This document shows, in pieces, positions 47,052-56,540 of a stretch of DNA of 64,000 nucleotides. Each line of letters opens with the position of its first letter. The first letter of the stretch is position 1. Location of the stretch: NCBI GenBank assembly GCA_902559395.1, contig CACEHR010000002.1:1-64000 (forward strand), given 5' to 3'. This DNA is from an uncultured Pelagibacteraceae bacterium (GTDB taxonomy: Bacteria; Pseudomonadota; Alphaproteobacteria; Pelagibacterales; Pelagibacteraceae). The translations under genes and the position numbers were made by a program. The notes under the pieces are model-generated. The model was not told where the DNA came from. It worked only from the letters and a program-made list of their open reading frames with translations, and ran no database searches.

Positions 47052-47422
47052 CACACAAATGGGATAACAAAAAACCAACAGCACAAATGCTAGGAAGATG
47101 GCAACCTTTTCACGATGGACATTATACTTTGTTTAAAGAAATTATTAAAAAAACTGGACAAGTTTGTATTCAAATTAGAGATGTACAAGGTGTTGATGAT
47201 AATCCTTTTGATTTTGAAACAGTAAAAAAAAACATTGAAGACAGATTAAATCCTGAATTTGAAGGACAATTTAAAATAATGTTAGTACCTAATATTACAA
47301 ATATTTGTTATGGTAGGGGAGTTGGATATAAGATTGAGGAAATAGTTTTGGATGAAGAAACTCAAAAAATATCAGCAACAAAAATAAGAGCAAAAATGAG
47401 AGAAGAGGGAAAGTTAAAATAA
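47048..47422 (+). CDS. Minimal HxGH nucleotidyltransferase
   Basis: From the ATG at 47048 (overlapping the kinase stop) the product has 124 residues. It holds both hallmarks of the nucleotidyltransferase superfamily: GRWQPFHDGH at 16-25 and ISATKIR at 108-114. This is a small TagD/NMNAT/PPAT-type adenylyl- or cytidylyltransferase. An alternative start 33 bases upstream is disfavoured because it would overlap the kinase gene deeply. The substrate is unknown, and coupling to the kinase suggests a two-step activation. Confidence 0.8.
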   Translation: MTHKWDNKKPTAQMLGRWQPFHDGHYTLFKEIIKKTGQVCIQIRDVQGVDDNPFDFETVKKNIEDRLNPEFEGQFKIMLVPNITNICYGRGVGYKIEEIVLDEETQKISATKIRAKMREEGKLK

Positions 47423-47428
47423 AATTAA

Positions 47429-48280
47429 ATGAACGATAGACTCAAGACTATTGTAGATTTAGAAAAATATCCAATACACGATTTAAATTCACCAATAATT
47501 AAAAATCTAGTTAAAAAATGTAAAGAAGAACTAGATCAATATAGTTGTTCAACAATTCCAAATTTTATTTTGCCTAACTCACTTAAGGTAATGAATTCTG
47601 AGTTAGAAAAACAATTAGACGAAGTTTATATGTCTAAAGAGAGTATAAACGCATACTTGTATGCAAAGGACGATCCCTCATTACCAAAAGATCATCCAAA
47701 AAGAACTTTTATGAATAGATACAATGGATATTTAAATTCAGATTGTTTTCCAAAAGATTCCGAAATGAAATATTTATACGAAACAGAGGAACTTTTAAAT
47801 TTTGTATCTGCTTGTTTAGGTGTTTCTCCTATTTATAGATGGGCAGATCCTTTAGCATGTCATGCCTATAATGTTATGAAACCAGATGGAGTACTCCCTT
47901 GGCATTTTGATAGTTGTGAATTTACACTTAGTTTAATGATCCAAAAACCTGAGAAGGGAGGTGTATTTGAGTACTGTCCAAATATTAGAGAACCTGGAAA
48001 TGAAAATTTCAAAGAAGTGCAAAAGGTTATAGCAGGAGATAGAACTAGAGTAAGAGAATTGAAATTAGAGCCAGGGGATTTACAAATATTTAAAGGTAGA
48101 TTTACTTTGCACAGAGTAACGAAAATTGAAGGTCAAAAATCAAGATATATGTGTATTCCAGCTTATGTTTTAGATCCATGGAGAGTAAACACCCCAGAAC
48201 ATTCCAAAGCTATTTATGGCAAAGTTTTACCAATTCATATAGAAAGAAATCAGGCCAGATCCGATGGATTAACTGATTAA
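47429..48280 (+). CDS. 2-oxoglutarate/Fe(II) oxygenase-like protein (ArpA/HalD-like)
   Basis: The 283-residue protein has the double-stranded beta-helix facial triad: His159 and Asp161 in WHFDS, and His228 in FTLHRVT, with Arg239 as the likely 2-oxoglutarate anchor (QKSRY). It resembles small phytanoyl-CoA/ArpA-type hydroxylases. It follows the nucleotidyltransferase by six bases and abuts the crotonase-fold gene. It would hydroxylate, or demethylate through hydroxylation, a small molecule. The substrate is unknown. Confidence 0.8.
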   Translation: MNDRLKTIVDLEKYPIHDLNSPIIKNLVKKCKEELDQYSCSTIPNFILPNSLKVMNSELEKQLDEVYMSKESINAYLYAKDDPSLPKDHPKRTFMNRYNGYLNSDCFPKDSEMKYLYETEELLNFVSACLGVSPIYRWADPLACHAYNVMKPDGVLPWHFDSCEFTLSLMIQKPEKGGVFEYCPNIREPGNENFKEVQKVIAGDRTRVRELKLEPGDLQIFKGRFTLHRVTKIEGQKSRYMCIPAYVLDPWRVNTPEHSKAIYGKVLPIHIERNQARSDGLTD

Positions 48281-49060
48281 ATGACTAGAAACATTAAAAT
48301 TAAAAAAATTAACAACGAAGTTTCATCAATTATAATTGATGAACCAAAAACTTACAATTCTTTATCATTCAAAAATCTTTCAGATTTATTAAAGGCATTA
48401 AAAAAATTAGATACTGATAAAAAAGTTAAAGTAATAATATTAGAGGGTGCTGGTAAAGGATTTAGCGCAGGACACAATTTAAAAGAAGTGAGAGGTTTAA
48501 AAAAGAGAGATAAATATTTAAAATTATTTAATCTTTGTTCAAAAGTAATGCTTCAGATTGTTGAAGGTAGGAAACCTGTAATTGCTAAAGTTCATGGAGC
48601 AGCATTCGCAGCTGGGTGTCAATTGGTTGCAAGTTGTGATTTAGCTTATAGTACTAAGGACGCATTATTTGCTACACCAGGAGTAAACATTGGTTTATTT
48701 TGCAGCACACCTATGGTTGCCGTCAGTAGAAAGATAAGTCGAAAACCAATGATGAAAATGTTGTTAACCGGAGAACCTATCAATGCAAATTATGCAAAAG
48801 AAATAGGACTGATAAATGATAATTTTTCAAAAGCAAAACTAAACAATGAAGTGTTTAAAGTAGCAAATAAAATTGCTTCTAAATCTAATTTAACAATAAA
48901 AATTGGAAAGCAAGCGTTTTACAAACAATTAGAAATGCCATTAAGTAAAGCTTACGCTTATACAAGTAAAATGATGACACTTAACATGATGGCAATGGAC
49001 GCTAAAGAAGGCATTTCAGCTTTTCTTGAAAAAAGAAAACCTAAGTGGAAAAACAAATGA
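48281..49060 (+). CDS. Enoyl-CoA hydratase/isomerase family protein (ECHDC3-like)
   Basis: The 259-residue protein has the crotonase fold, with the CoA-binding SAGHNLKE oxyanion strand (about 67-74) and AAFAAGCQLVASCDLAY. The two catalytic glutamates of classical hydratases are not in their usual places: GGCE reads AGCQ, and the second reads PGVNIGLFCS. It resembles the ECHDC3 group. Hydratase activity should not be assumed. It follows the oxygenase without a gap and overlaps the next gene by four bases. Confidence 0.82.
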   Translation: MTRNIKIKKINNEVSSIIIDEPKTYNSLSFKNLSDLLKALKKLDTDKKVKVIILEGAGKGFSAGHNLKEVRGLKKRDKYLKLFNLCSKVMLQIVEGRKPVIAKVHGAAFAAGCQLVASCDLAYSTKDALFATPGVNIGLFCSTPMVAVSRKISRKPMMKMLLTGEPINANYAKEIGLINDNFSKAKLNNEVFKVANKIASKSNLTIKIGKQAFYKQLEMPLSKAYAYTSKMMTLNMMAMDAKEGISAFLEKRKPKWKNK

Positions 49061-49245
49061 AATCAAAAAATATAATTTTAATAATTTTTATTTTATTTGG
49101 ACTTTATGTAGTTATTGATCTTAGAGATCATAATTCTAAAAGAGCAGTAGATGCTTGTGTTGCAGGAAGTAAAAAATTAGATCAACCAATGACCATTAAG
49201 GAAGCTCAAAAATTCTGTGAGGAAAAAATAAATTCAAAAGATTAG
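49057..49245 (+). CDS. Small membrane-anchored protein (62 residues)
   Basis: From the ATG at 49057 (ATGA overlap with the crotonase-fold gene) the product has an N-terminal hydrophobic helix (IILIIFILFGLYVVI) and a short soluble part with two cysteines (DACVAG and KFCEEK) that may pair. A start 12 bases upstream is also open. Unknown function. Confidence 0.6.
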   Translation: MKSKNIILIIFILFGLYVVIDLRDHNSKRAVDACVAGSKKLDQPMTIKEAQKFCEEKINSKD

Positions 49246-49253
49246 AAATCAAC

Positions 49254-49688
49254 ATGAGTGATATCAAAGAAGTTCTTTCTAAATATAAATCAATTGCAAT
49301 GGTAGGAGTTAGTAACGATCCAACAAAAGCATCAACTATAGTTATGAAATATATGCAAAAATATGGATTTAAAGTTTATCCTGTCAACCCTAGAGCTGAG
49401 GGTCAAAAAATTTTAGGAGAAGAGGTTTTTGCTAAAATATCTGATATTAATGATCAAGTTGATATTGTAGATGTTTTTAGACCATCAAAAGAAGTTTATG
49501 CTATTGCAAAAGATACAGTTAAAATTGGTGCTAAAGTTTTATGGTTACAGCTCGGTATACGAGACGAAAAGGCAAAAGAATTGATGGAAAAAAATGATAT
49601 TAAGTATATTGAAAACAAATGTACTAAAATGGAATATCAAAAATATTTTTTAAAAGTTAGACAAGCTTTTCCAGTTTTAAGTGACTAA
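49254..49688 (+). CDS. CoA-binding domain protein (YccU-like)
   Basis: The 144-residue protein has the CoA-binding Rossmann fold of the YccU family: SIAMVGVSNDPTKASTIVMKYMQ at about 13-35, VYPVNPRAEGQ and the C-terminal ENKCTKMEYQK with the typical cysteine. Function is not known beyond CoA binding. It overlaps the following transporter gene by one base. Confidence 0.88.
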   Translation: MSDIKEVLSKYKSIAMVGVSNDPTKASTIVMKYMQKYGFKVYPVNPRAEGQKILGEEVFAKISDINDQVDIVDVFRPSKEVYAIAKDTVKIGAKVLWLQLGIRDEKAKELMEKNDIKYIENKCTKMEYQKYFLKVRQAFPVLSD

Positions 49689-51298
49689 TGAGCAAAATAA
49701 TTAAATTTTTAGACAGCACATTTTTAGATTTGGGTCGTCAATTTAAATGGACTTATCTACCTCCATTAATGGTTTATATGGCTGCAGGTATTTCTGGTTT
49801 AACAGGTATTGTTGGTACATTTTTTGTTAAAGATTATTTAAATTTATCAGCAGCATTTTTAGCAGGCCTAGGTTTTTGGGCTGGAATTCCTTGGGCATTA
49901 AAAATGCCATTAGGACATTTAGTAGATCTAATCTGGGAGAGAAAAAATTACATGGTCTATTTTGGAGCTTCATTGATAGCTCTTAGTTTACTAATTATGT
50001 ACGGATTGATTATTCATACTGAAGATATGTCCCAGGTATTTTCGGTAGAAACATGGTTTGTGATAAGTGTGATTTTAGCTCCAGTTGGTTATGTGGTTCA
50101 GGACGTTGTAGCCGATGCGATGACAGTTGAGGCAGTTCCTTTGGTTGATGAAACAGGAAATGATTATTCTAAAGATCAAATAAAAATAATGCATACAACA
50201 ATGCAGACACTTGGAAGGTTTGCTATTATTGGCGGTACAGTACTTGTTGCATTAGTTAATGTAATATTGTTTAGAGATGTGGAACGCCTTGAGCAGGCCG
50301 ATAAGATAAATTTATATGGAACTATCTACATTTATGCTCTTGTAATACCTTTAGTTTCTATACTAGGTGTAATTTTAGCAAATTATTTAAGACATAAAAA
50401 AATACAAACTTTAAAATCTAAAGGTCTAGAATTTAAAGATGAAAGAGGTAACGAAAAAACAAAAATAAACTGGTGGATATTAGGAGGAAGTTTAGTTTTT
50501 GTTATTTTCACATTGTCTATTGGTTCCTTTAAGGTTCCGTTTGCACAAGAAATTGTGTTTATTGGCTCAGTGATAATCATTTTGTTTTTAATGTTTAAAC
50601 TTATTAAGGAATTACCTCAGGAACTAAGATTAACAATTGTAGGTACAGCAGTAATTATTTTTGTATTTAGAGCCATGCCAGGTCCTGGACCAGGATTAAC
50701 TTGGTTTGAAATTGATGAGCTTGGATTTAATGAACAGTTTTTTTCTGTTCTATCATTATTGGCATCAATTTTAACATTAGCAGGAATTGTATTGTTAAGA
50801 CCTTTTATGGCAAATAATTCAATTGCTAAAATAATTGTAGTTCTAAGTATTGCGGGTGCGATTTTGTTTTTACCAAGTGTTGGAATGTATTATGGTTTTC
50901 ATAACTGGACAGCCTCGTTAACAGGTGGAGTTGTTGATGCTAAGTTTATTGCATTAATTAATACTGCGTTGGAGTCTCCGCTTGGCCAAGTATCAATGAT
51001 ACCTCTATTAGCTTGGATAGCAAAAAATGCTCCTGCACATTTAAAGGCAACCTTTTTTGCAGTTTTTGCATCGTTTACAAATCTAGCATTATCAGCGAGT
51101 GCGTTAGGAACAAAATATTTAAATGAAATATTTACTGTAACAAGAGAGGTTAAGGATAAGGTTTCTGGCGAAATACAAACCACAGCAGATTATTCTGAAC
51201 TTGGAATTTTATTGATAGTTGTAACACTTTTAACTTTAATTCTTCCAATTGTATTTGTATTTATAATTAATAATAGTAAATACAAAACTACAGAATAA
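49688..51298 (+). CDS. Major facilitator, BT1/folate-biopterin transporter-like
   Basis: The 536-residue membrane protein has about 12 helices. The first part, MAAGISGLTGIVGTFFVKDYL and GIPWALKMPLGHLVDLIW, resembles the BT1 (folate-biopterin) branch of the major facilitator superfamily. In this operon of THF-linked enzymes a pteridine or folate cargo is tempting but unproven. It follows the CoA-binding gene with a one-base overlap. Confidence 0.75.
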   Translation: MSKIIKFLDSTFLDLGRQFKWTYLPPLMVYMAAGISGLTGIVGTFFVKDYLNLSAAFLAGLGFWAGIPWALKMPLGHLVDLIWERKNYMVYFGASLIALSLLIMYGLIIHTEDMSQVFSVETWFVISVILAPVGYVVQDVVADAMTVEAVPLVDETGNDYSKDQIKIMHTTMQTLGRFAIIGGTVLVALVNVILFRDVERLEQADKINLYGTIYIYALVIPLVSILGVILANYLRHKKIQTLKSKGLEFKDERGNEKTKINWWILGGSLVFVIFTLSIGSFKVPFAQEIVFIGSVIIILFLMFKLIKELPQELRLTIVGTAVIIFVFRAMPGPGPGLTWFEIDELGFNEQFFSVLSLLASILTLAGIVLLRPFMANNSIAKIIVVLSIAGAILFLPSVGMYYGFHNWTASLTGGVVDAKFIALINTALESPLGQVSMIPLLAWIAKNAPAHLKATFFAVFASFTNLALSASALGTKYLNEIFTVTREVKDKVSGEIQTTADYSELGILLIVVTLLTLILPIVFVFIINNSKYKTTE

Positions 51299-51310
51299 AA
51301 ATTTTATAAA

Positions 51311-51880
51311 ATGAAAAAAATTTTCCTAGTGTATGGGCACTACAATGACAATTCATTTAATGCAGCAATTCGAGACGAATTCGTTAAGCAATCAAAAGAT
51401 AATGGAAATCAGGTAGATGTTGTTGATTTATATAAAGAGAAATTTGATCCTGTTTTTGCTGGAGAGGAACCTGATCAAGAAGTTTTAGATCATAGAAAAA
51501 GAATCGAAGTAAGTGATACAATTGTTTTAATCGCTCCAATTTGGAATTTTAGGATGCCGGCGATAGTTGAGGGTTGGATAGATAAAGTTTTAGCTCCACC
51601 TTGGGCTTTTAGATTTAAACAGTTGGTTGGAAATTACGGTTATCCAATTGGAAACTTAAGAGATAAAAAAGCTATAATATTCTGCACATATGGTTCACCA
51701 AGATTAGCAATTACAACTTTTTTTTTAAACTTACCAATTAGAAGATTAAAAAGAGGAGTATTTCATATGTGTGGCATATATAACATTGTCTATAGAAGAT
51801 ATTTTGCAGTACCATTTGTTAGCGATGCAAAGAGACAAGAATTTTTGAATGATGTTAGAAAAACCGCTAATAATCTTTAA
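51311..51880 (+). CDS. NAD(P)H dehydrogenase (quinone)-like flavodoxin-fold protein
   Basis: The 189-residue protein has the flavodoxin-like start VYGHYNDNSFNAAIRDEF and the FMN/FAD-binding APIWNFRMPAIVEGWIDKV segment, with FCTYGSPR, as in KefF/MdaB quinone reductases. It would reduce quinones with two electrons. It overlaps the next gene by 32 bases. Confidence 0.83.
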   Translation: MKKIFLVYGHYNDNSFNAAIRDEFVKQSKDNGNQVDVVDLYKEKFDPVFAGEEPDQEVLDHRKRIEVSDTIVLIAPIWNFRMPAIVEGWIDKVLAPPWAFRFKQLVGNYGYPIGNLRDKKAIIFCTYGSPRLAITTFFLNLPIRRLKRGVFHMCGIYNIVYRRYFAVPFVSDAKRQEFLNDVRKTANNL

Positions 51881-52325
51881 AGCTTTAATTTTATTTTTTT
51901 TCTTTATATCATTTTCTTACGCTGAATTATTAAGCCCCAATAGCACTATAAGCCCGAAAGAAGTTATTAAAATTCAATTGAGTGGGCTTCAACAAAATGA
52001 TCTTGAATATAAAGATAGCGGCATAGAACAAACTTGGAAATTTGCTCACCCAAATAATAAAAGAGTAACAGGACCATTAAGCAACTTTAAGATGATGATA
52101 AAAAGCGACTCTTACGTGATGATGATTAACCACCTAAGTCACACAATAACTGAACTTGGAAGTAGTGACAAATGGGCTCAATTTGAAGTTATAATTCTTG
52201 ATAAGGATAAAATTTATCACAAATTCAACTGGCAAGTCGAAAAGTTCACCTCTGAGGGAACTTTGAAAGACTGTTGGTTAACCACGATGGTATCCAGTCC
52301 AATCCCTCTTGGAAGCTCAATTTGA
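51849..52325 (+). CDS. DUF4864-like secreted protein
   Basis: The 158-residue protein has a signal peptide (hydrophobic residues 8-24, FKALILFFFFISFSYA) and a domain with QLSGLQQNDLEYKDSGIEQTW and MMIKSDSYVMM, matching DUF4864 (an NTF2-like fold). Function is unknown. It starts within the end of the quinone reductase gene; two adjacent ATG codons (51849 and 51852) are both possible starts. It ends the operon, 57 bases before the DMGDH gene. Confidence 0.7.
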   Translation: MMLEKPLIIFKALILFFFFISFSYAELLSPNSTISPKEVIKIQLSGLQQNDLEYKDSGIEQTWKFAHPNNKRVTGPLSNFKMMIKSDSYVMMINHLSHTITELGSSDKWAQFEVIILDKDKIYHKFNWQVEKFTSEGTLKDCWLTTMVSSPIPLGSSI

Positions 52326-52382
52326 TTGTCAACATATACATTTTTGTTTCGTAACAATTAAAAATTTAGTAGGAATCGCAGA

Positions 52383-54815
52383 ATGAAAACAAAAACTAAA
52401 GTTGTAGTAGTTGGTGGCGGAGTTGTAGGGGTAAGTGCCCTTTATCATTTAGCAAAAAAGGGCTGGTCTGATGTTGTTCTAGTTGAAAGAAAAGAGTTAA
52501 CTTCGGGATCTACTTGGCACGCAGCAGGTTTGTTGCCTTTGTTTAATATGAGTTATTCAGTTGGACAACTTCATAAATATGCAGTTAATCTTTACAAAAC
52601 ATTAGAGGAAGAAACTGGGAAAAATGTTGGCTTTAGTGTTGTTTCAAATATTCGTCTAGCAAGTACAAAAGATAGAATGGATGAATACCATCAATACGCA
52701 GGTGTCGCTCGAACTATCGGAGTAGATGTTAAATTTTTGAAACCAGAACAAGTAAAAGAAATTTGGCCGTTATGTCATACTGATGATTTAGTTGGTGCAA
52801 TACAACACCCTGAAGATGGATATATTCAACCAGCAGATTTAACACAAGCATTAGCAACAGGTGCAAGAAACAGAGGAGCTGAAATTTATAGAAATACAAC
52901 TGTACTATCGATGAGACAAACTAAAGATGGATGGGTTGTAGAAACAGATAAGGGATCAATAGAATGTGAGCATGTTATTTCTTGCTCAGGAAATTTTGCA
53001 CGACAAACAGGTGAAATGGTAGGATTAGATATTCCAGTAATACCTGTTGAACATCAATACATTGTTACAGAACCTCACCCTGCAATTCAAAAAAGAAAAA
53101 AAGATGGATTACCAGAAATGGGAGTCTTAAGAGACAGTGATAGTAGATGGTATATGAGAGAAGAAGCTGGAGGATTAATTTTGGGTCCTTATGAAGATGG
53201 TGCACCAGCTTGTTATGTAGAAGGGCCATCAAAAAATTCTGAATATGAATTATTTCAAGAAGACTTAGACAGATTAGCTCCACATATAGAAGGAGCAATT
53301 CATAGAGTTCCTGCATTTGGAGAAGTTGGAGTAAAGAAAGTTTATAACGGAGCAATTTGTTATACTCCTGATGGAAATCCAATTGTTGGTCCTGCTTGGG
53401 GACTTAAAAATTTTTGGATAAATGAAGGACATAGTTTTGGAATAACAGCAGCAGGTGGTGCAGGCTGGCAGTTAGCAGAGTGGATCGTTGATGGTGAACC
53501 TACAATTGATATGTTAGGAGTTGAACCAAGACGTTACGGAAACTATGCAACTAAATCTTATTTGAAAGCAAAAAATGAAGAAGCATATAGCCATGTATTT
53601 ATTGTTCACTATCCAGATGAAGAAAGACCAGCGGCAAGACCATTAAGAACAGCTCCATGTTATGAACGAATGAAAAATTTAGGAGCAGTTTTTGGTCAGA
53701 AATTTGGTTGGGAAAGACCTAATTTTTTTGCAACTGATGGAATGGAACAAAAAGATGATTGGTCATTTAGAAGATCAAAATGGTTTGATGCAATTAAAAA
53801 AGAATGTCAAAATGTAAAAGAAAATGTGGGTCTTTTAGATATGACTGCGTTTGCAAAATGTAGAATTAGAGGACCTAAGGCAGAGGAATTTTTAGATTAT
53901 TTAGTTGCAAACAAACTTCCAAAGAAAATTGGAAGGATAAATTTATGTCATGCTTTGAACACCAAAGGTGGAGTGCATTCAGAATTTACAATAATGAAAG
54001 AAGCAGAAAATAGTTATTATCTAGTTTCTGCTGGAGCAAATTTAAGATTGGATCATGATTGGATCCAAAAATGGATGCCAGATGATGGATCTGTTATTTT
54101 TGAAGATCTAACTAACAGTACAGGAGTTTTGGTTGTAGCTGGTCCAAAAGCTAGACAATTAATGCAAAAGGTTTCAACGGATGATTTTTCTAATGAGAAT
54201 TTCAAATGGCTAACAGCAAAAAATGTTAATGTTGGCTATGCTCCAGTAAATGCGATGAGGGTGAATTTTGTTGGTGAGCTTGGATGGGAATTGCATCATC
54301 CAATTGAATATCAAAATCATATTTTTGATAAATTAATGGAAGCTGGTAAAGATTTAGGAATAAAACCATTTGGAATTAGAGCAATGAATAGTTTAAGAGT
54401 TGAAAAATCTTATAAACTAGTTGGTACAGAATTATCAATTGAATACTCACCATACGAGTCTGGTCTTGATAGATTTGTTCACCCAAATAAAGGAAACTTT
54501 ATTGGTTTAGAGGCACTTAATAAATGGAGAGAAAAAGGTTTTGATAATAAATTAGTTACTTTAGAGGTTCATAATACCAAAGATGCTGATGTATTAGGAA
54601 ATAATCCAATTTTTAAAGATGGAAAAGTTGTTGGAAGAGCAACTGGAGGTGAATTTGGATTTAGATTAGATAAATCAATAGCGCTAGCGATGGTTAAGCC
54701 AGATTGTTCAAATGTGGGCGACAAATTACAAGTTGATATATTGGGTGAAATGTATGACGCTACAGTCTTAGACGAGAGTCCATATGATTCAGAAAATAAT
54801 TTATTGAGAGCTTAA
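52383..54815 (+). CDS. Dimethylglycine dehydrogenase (FAD + GcvT)
   Basis: The 810-residue protein has an N-terminal FAD domain ([16 protein letters not shown] at 9-24) with His46 in [10 protein letters not shown], the covalent flavin histidine of DMGDH and sarcosine dehydrogenase, and a C-terminal GcvT domain ([10 protein letters not shown]) that channels formaldehyde to THF. It overlaps the ETF beta gene by one base, so its electron acceptor is encoded directly downstream. Dimethylglycine or sarcosine is the likely substrate. It resembles the mammalian enzyme more than the paralog at 42378 does. Confidence 0.87.
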   Translation: MKTKTKVVVVGGGVVGVSALYHLAKKGWSDVVLVERKELTSGSTWHAAGLLPLFNMSYSVGQLHKYAVNLYKTLEEETGKNVGFSVVSNIRLASTKDRMDEYHQYAGVARTIGVDVKFLKPEQVKEIWPLCHTDDLVGAIQHPEDGYIQPADLTQALATGARNRGAEIYRNTTVLSMRQTKDGWVVETDKGSIECEHVISCSGNFARQTGEMVGLDIPVIPVEHQYIVTEPHPAIQKRKKDGLPEMGVLRDSDSRWYMREEAGGLILGPYEDGAPACYVEGPSKNSEYELFQEDLDRLAPHIEGAIHRVPAFGEVGVKKVYNGAICYTPDGNPIVGPAWGLKNFWINEGHSFGITAAGGAGWQLAEWIVDGEPTIDMLGVEPRRYGNYATKSYLKAKNEEAYSHVFIVHYPDEERPAARPLRTAPCYERMKNLGAVFGQKFGWERPNFFATDGMEQKDDWSFRRSKWFDAIKKECQNVKENVGLLDMTAFAKCRIRGPKAEEFLDYLVANKLPKKIGRINLCHALNTKGGVHSEFTIMKEAENSYYLVSAGANLRLDHDWIQKWMPDDGSVIFEDLTNSTGVLVVAGPKARQLMQKVSTDDFSNENFKWLTAKNVNVGYAPVNAMRVNFVGELGWELHHPIEYQNHIFDKLMEAGKDLGIKPFGIRAMNSLRVEKSYKLVGTELSIEYSPYESGLDRFVHPNKGNFIGLEALNKWREKGFDNKLVTLEVHNTKDADVLGNNPIFKDGKVVGRATGGEFGFRLDKSIALAMVKPDCSNVGDKLQVDILGEMYDATVLDESPYDSENNLLRA

Positions 54816-55564
54816 TGAAAATTTTAGTAGCTGTAAAAAGAGTCATTGATTACAACGTTCAAATCAGAGTTAAAGAAGATGGAACTGGTGTAGTTACTGA
54901 AAACGTTAAAATGTCTACCAATCCTCCTGATGATAATGCTATAGAAGAGGCTGTAAAAATTAAAGAGGCTGGCAAAGCTACAGAAGTAGTTGCTGTAACC
55001 GTGGGGGAAGAAAAAGCTCAAGAGACAGTTAGGAAAGCTTTAGCAGTTGGTGCAGATAGAGGTATTCATGTAAAAGTTGATGGAATTCTAGAACCACTCG
55101 CTGTTTCAAAAATTTTACAAAAAATAGTAGATAAAGAAAAACCAGATTTAGTATTTATGGGTAAACAAGCAATTGATGATGATTGTAATCAAACAGGCCA
55201 AATGTTGAGTGCTTTATTAAATTGGCCACAGGCAACATTTGCCTCAAAGATTGATGTAAAAGAAAATAAATTAGAAGTAACAAGAGAAATAGACGAAGGT
55301 CTTGAAACAATTGAAATAAATGTTCCAGCTATTGTAACTTGTGATCTTAGGTTGAATGAACCAAGATACGCATCATTACCAAATATAATGAAGGCTAAGA
55401 AAAAACCTATAGAGGAAATTGCTGCTTCTGATTTAGGCGTAGATGTATCACCAAGATTAGAACAATTAAAAGTAGAGGAACCTCCAAAAAGAAAAGCAGG
55501 TATAAAAGTAGCAAATGTTGCTGAATTAGTTCAAAAATTAAAAAATGAGGCAAAGGTAATCTAA
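54815..55564 (+). CDS. etfB: Electron transfer flavoprotein beta subunit
   Basis: The 249-residue protein is full length, with [21 protein letters not shown] at the start, [22 protein letters not shown], and the recognition-loop region [22 protein letters not shown]. It forms the ETF dimer with the next gene product and binds AMP. It overlaps its neighbours by one base on each side. Confidence 0.96.
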   Translation: MKILVAVKRVIDYNVQIRVKEDGTGVVTENVKMSTNPPDDNAIEEAVKIKEAGKATEVVAVTVGEEKAQETVRKALAVGADRGIHVKVDGILEPLAVSKILQKIVDKEKPDLVFMGKQAIDDDCNQTGQMLSALLNWPQATFASKIDVKENKLEVTREIDEGLETIEINVPAIVTCDLRLNEPRYASLPNIMKAKKKPIEEIAASDLGVDVSPRLEQLKVEEPPKRKAGIKVANVAELVQKLKNEAKVI

Positions 55565-56517
55565 TGGCAATCTTACTTATAGCTGAACATAACAATAAAG
55601 AGTTAAGACCATTTACTCTTAATGCAGCTACTGCAGCATCTCAAATTGATGCAGATGTTCATGCTGTAATTATTGGTCAAAACTCTACGGAAGCTGCAAA
55701 GCAATTATCTGAACTTCCAGTGGTTAAAAAAGTATTGAGTGTGGAAGGAGCTCACTATGAAAACTTCACGGCAGAAAATTTTGCTCCAGTGATTGTTAAA
55801 CTTGCAGAGAATTATTCTCACATTATTTGCTCAGCAAATACATTTGGAAAAAATTTGATGCCACGAATTGCAGCTCATCTTGATACATCGCAAGTAAGTG
55901 ACATTATTAAAGTAATATCACCAGATACTTTTTTAAGACCAATTTATGCAGGTAACGCTTTTGCAACAATTAAAAGCAATGATGCTAAAAAGTGTGTAAC
56001 AATTAGACCTACTTCATTCGATCCGTGTGAGAGCACAGGTGGATCAGCCGCAATTGAAAAAATAGATGCAAGTGAAGAATTTTCAAATACAAAATTTATT
56101 AAAAGAGAAGAAATTAAATCTGATCGACCTGAACTTGGAACAGCAAGAATTGTTGTATCAGGTGGTAGAGGAATGCAAAGTGGAGATAATTTTAAATTAA
56201 TAACAGAAATTGCTGACAAATTAGGTGCAGCAATTGGAGCATCAAGAGCGGCAGTAGATGCTGGATATATAAGTAATGATCATCAAGTTGGGCAAACAGG
56301 AAAAGTAGTTGTACCGGATCTATATATCGCTGTTGGAATCTCAGGCGCTATTCAGCATTTAGCAGGAATGAAGGAAAGTAAAGTTATAGTTGCAATTAAT
56401 AAAGATGGTGAAGCACCAATCTTTAGTGTTGCAGATTATGGACTTGAAGCTGATTTATTTGAGGCACTGCCTCAGTTCATGGAAGAGCTGAACAAATTAA
56501 ACACTATACAAAAATAA
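55564..56517 (+). CDS. etfA: Electron transfer flavoprotein alpha subunit
   Basis: The 317-residue protein has the FAD-binding C-terminal domain with VVSGGRGMQSGDNF, GASRAAVDAGYISNDHQVGQTGK and YIAVGISGAIQHLAGM, all hallmarks of EtfA. It takes electrons from DMGDH-type enzymes and acyl-CoA dehydrogenases and hands them to ETF-quinone oxidoreductase, encoded 24 bases downstream. Confidence 0.96.
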   Translation: MAILLIAEHNNKELRPFTLNAATAASQIDADVHAVIIGQNSTEAAKQLSELPVVKKVLSVEGAHYENFTAENFAPVIVKLAENYSHIICSANTFGKNLMPRIAAHLDTSQVSDIIKVISPDTFLRPIYAGNAFATIKSNDAKKCVTIRPTSFDPCESTGGSAAIEKIDASEEFSNTKFIKREEIKSDRPELGTARIVVSGGRGMQSGDNFKLITEIADKLGAAIGASRAAVDAGYISNDHQVGQTGKVVVPDLYIAVGISGAIQHLAGMKESKVIVAINKDGEAPIFSVADYGLEADLFEALPQFMEELNKLNTIQK

Positions 56518-56540
56518 TCCTTACAGTTAAAAACTAGAGT

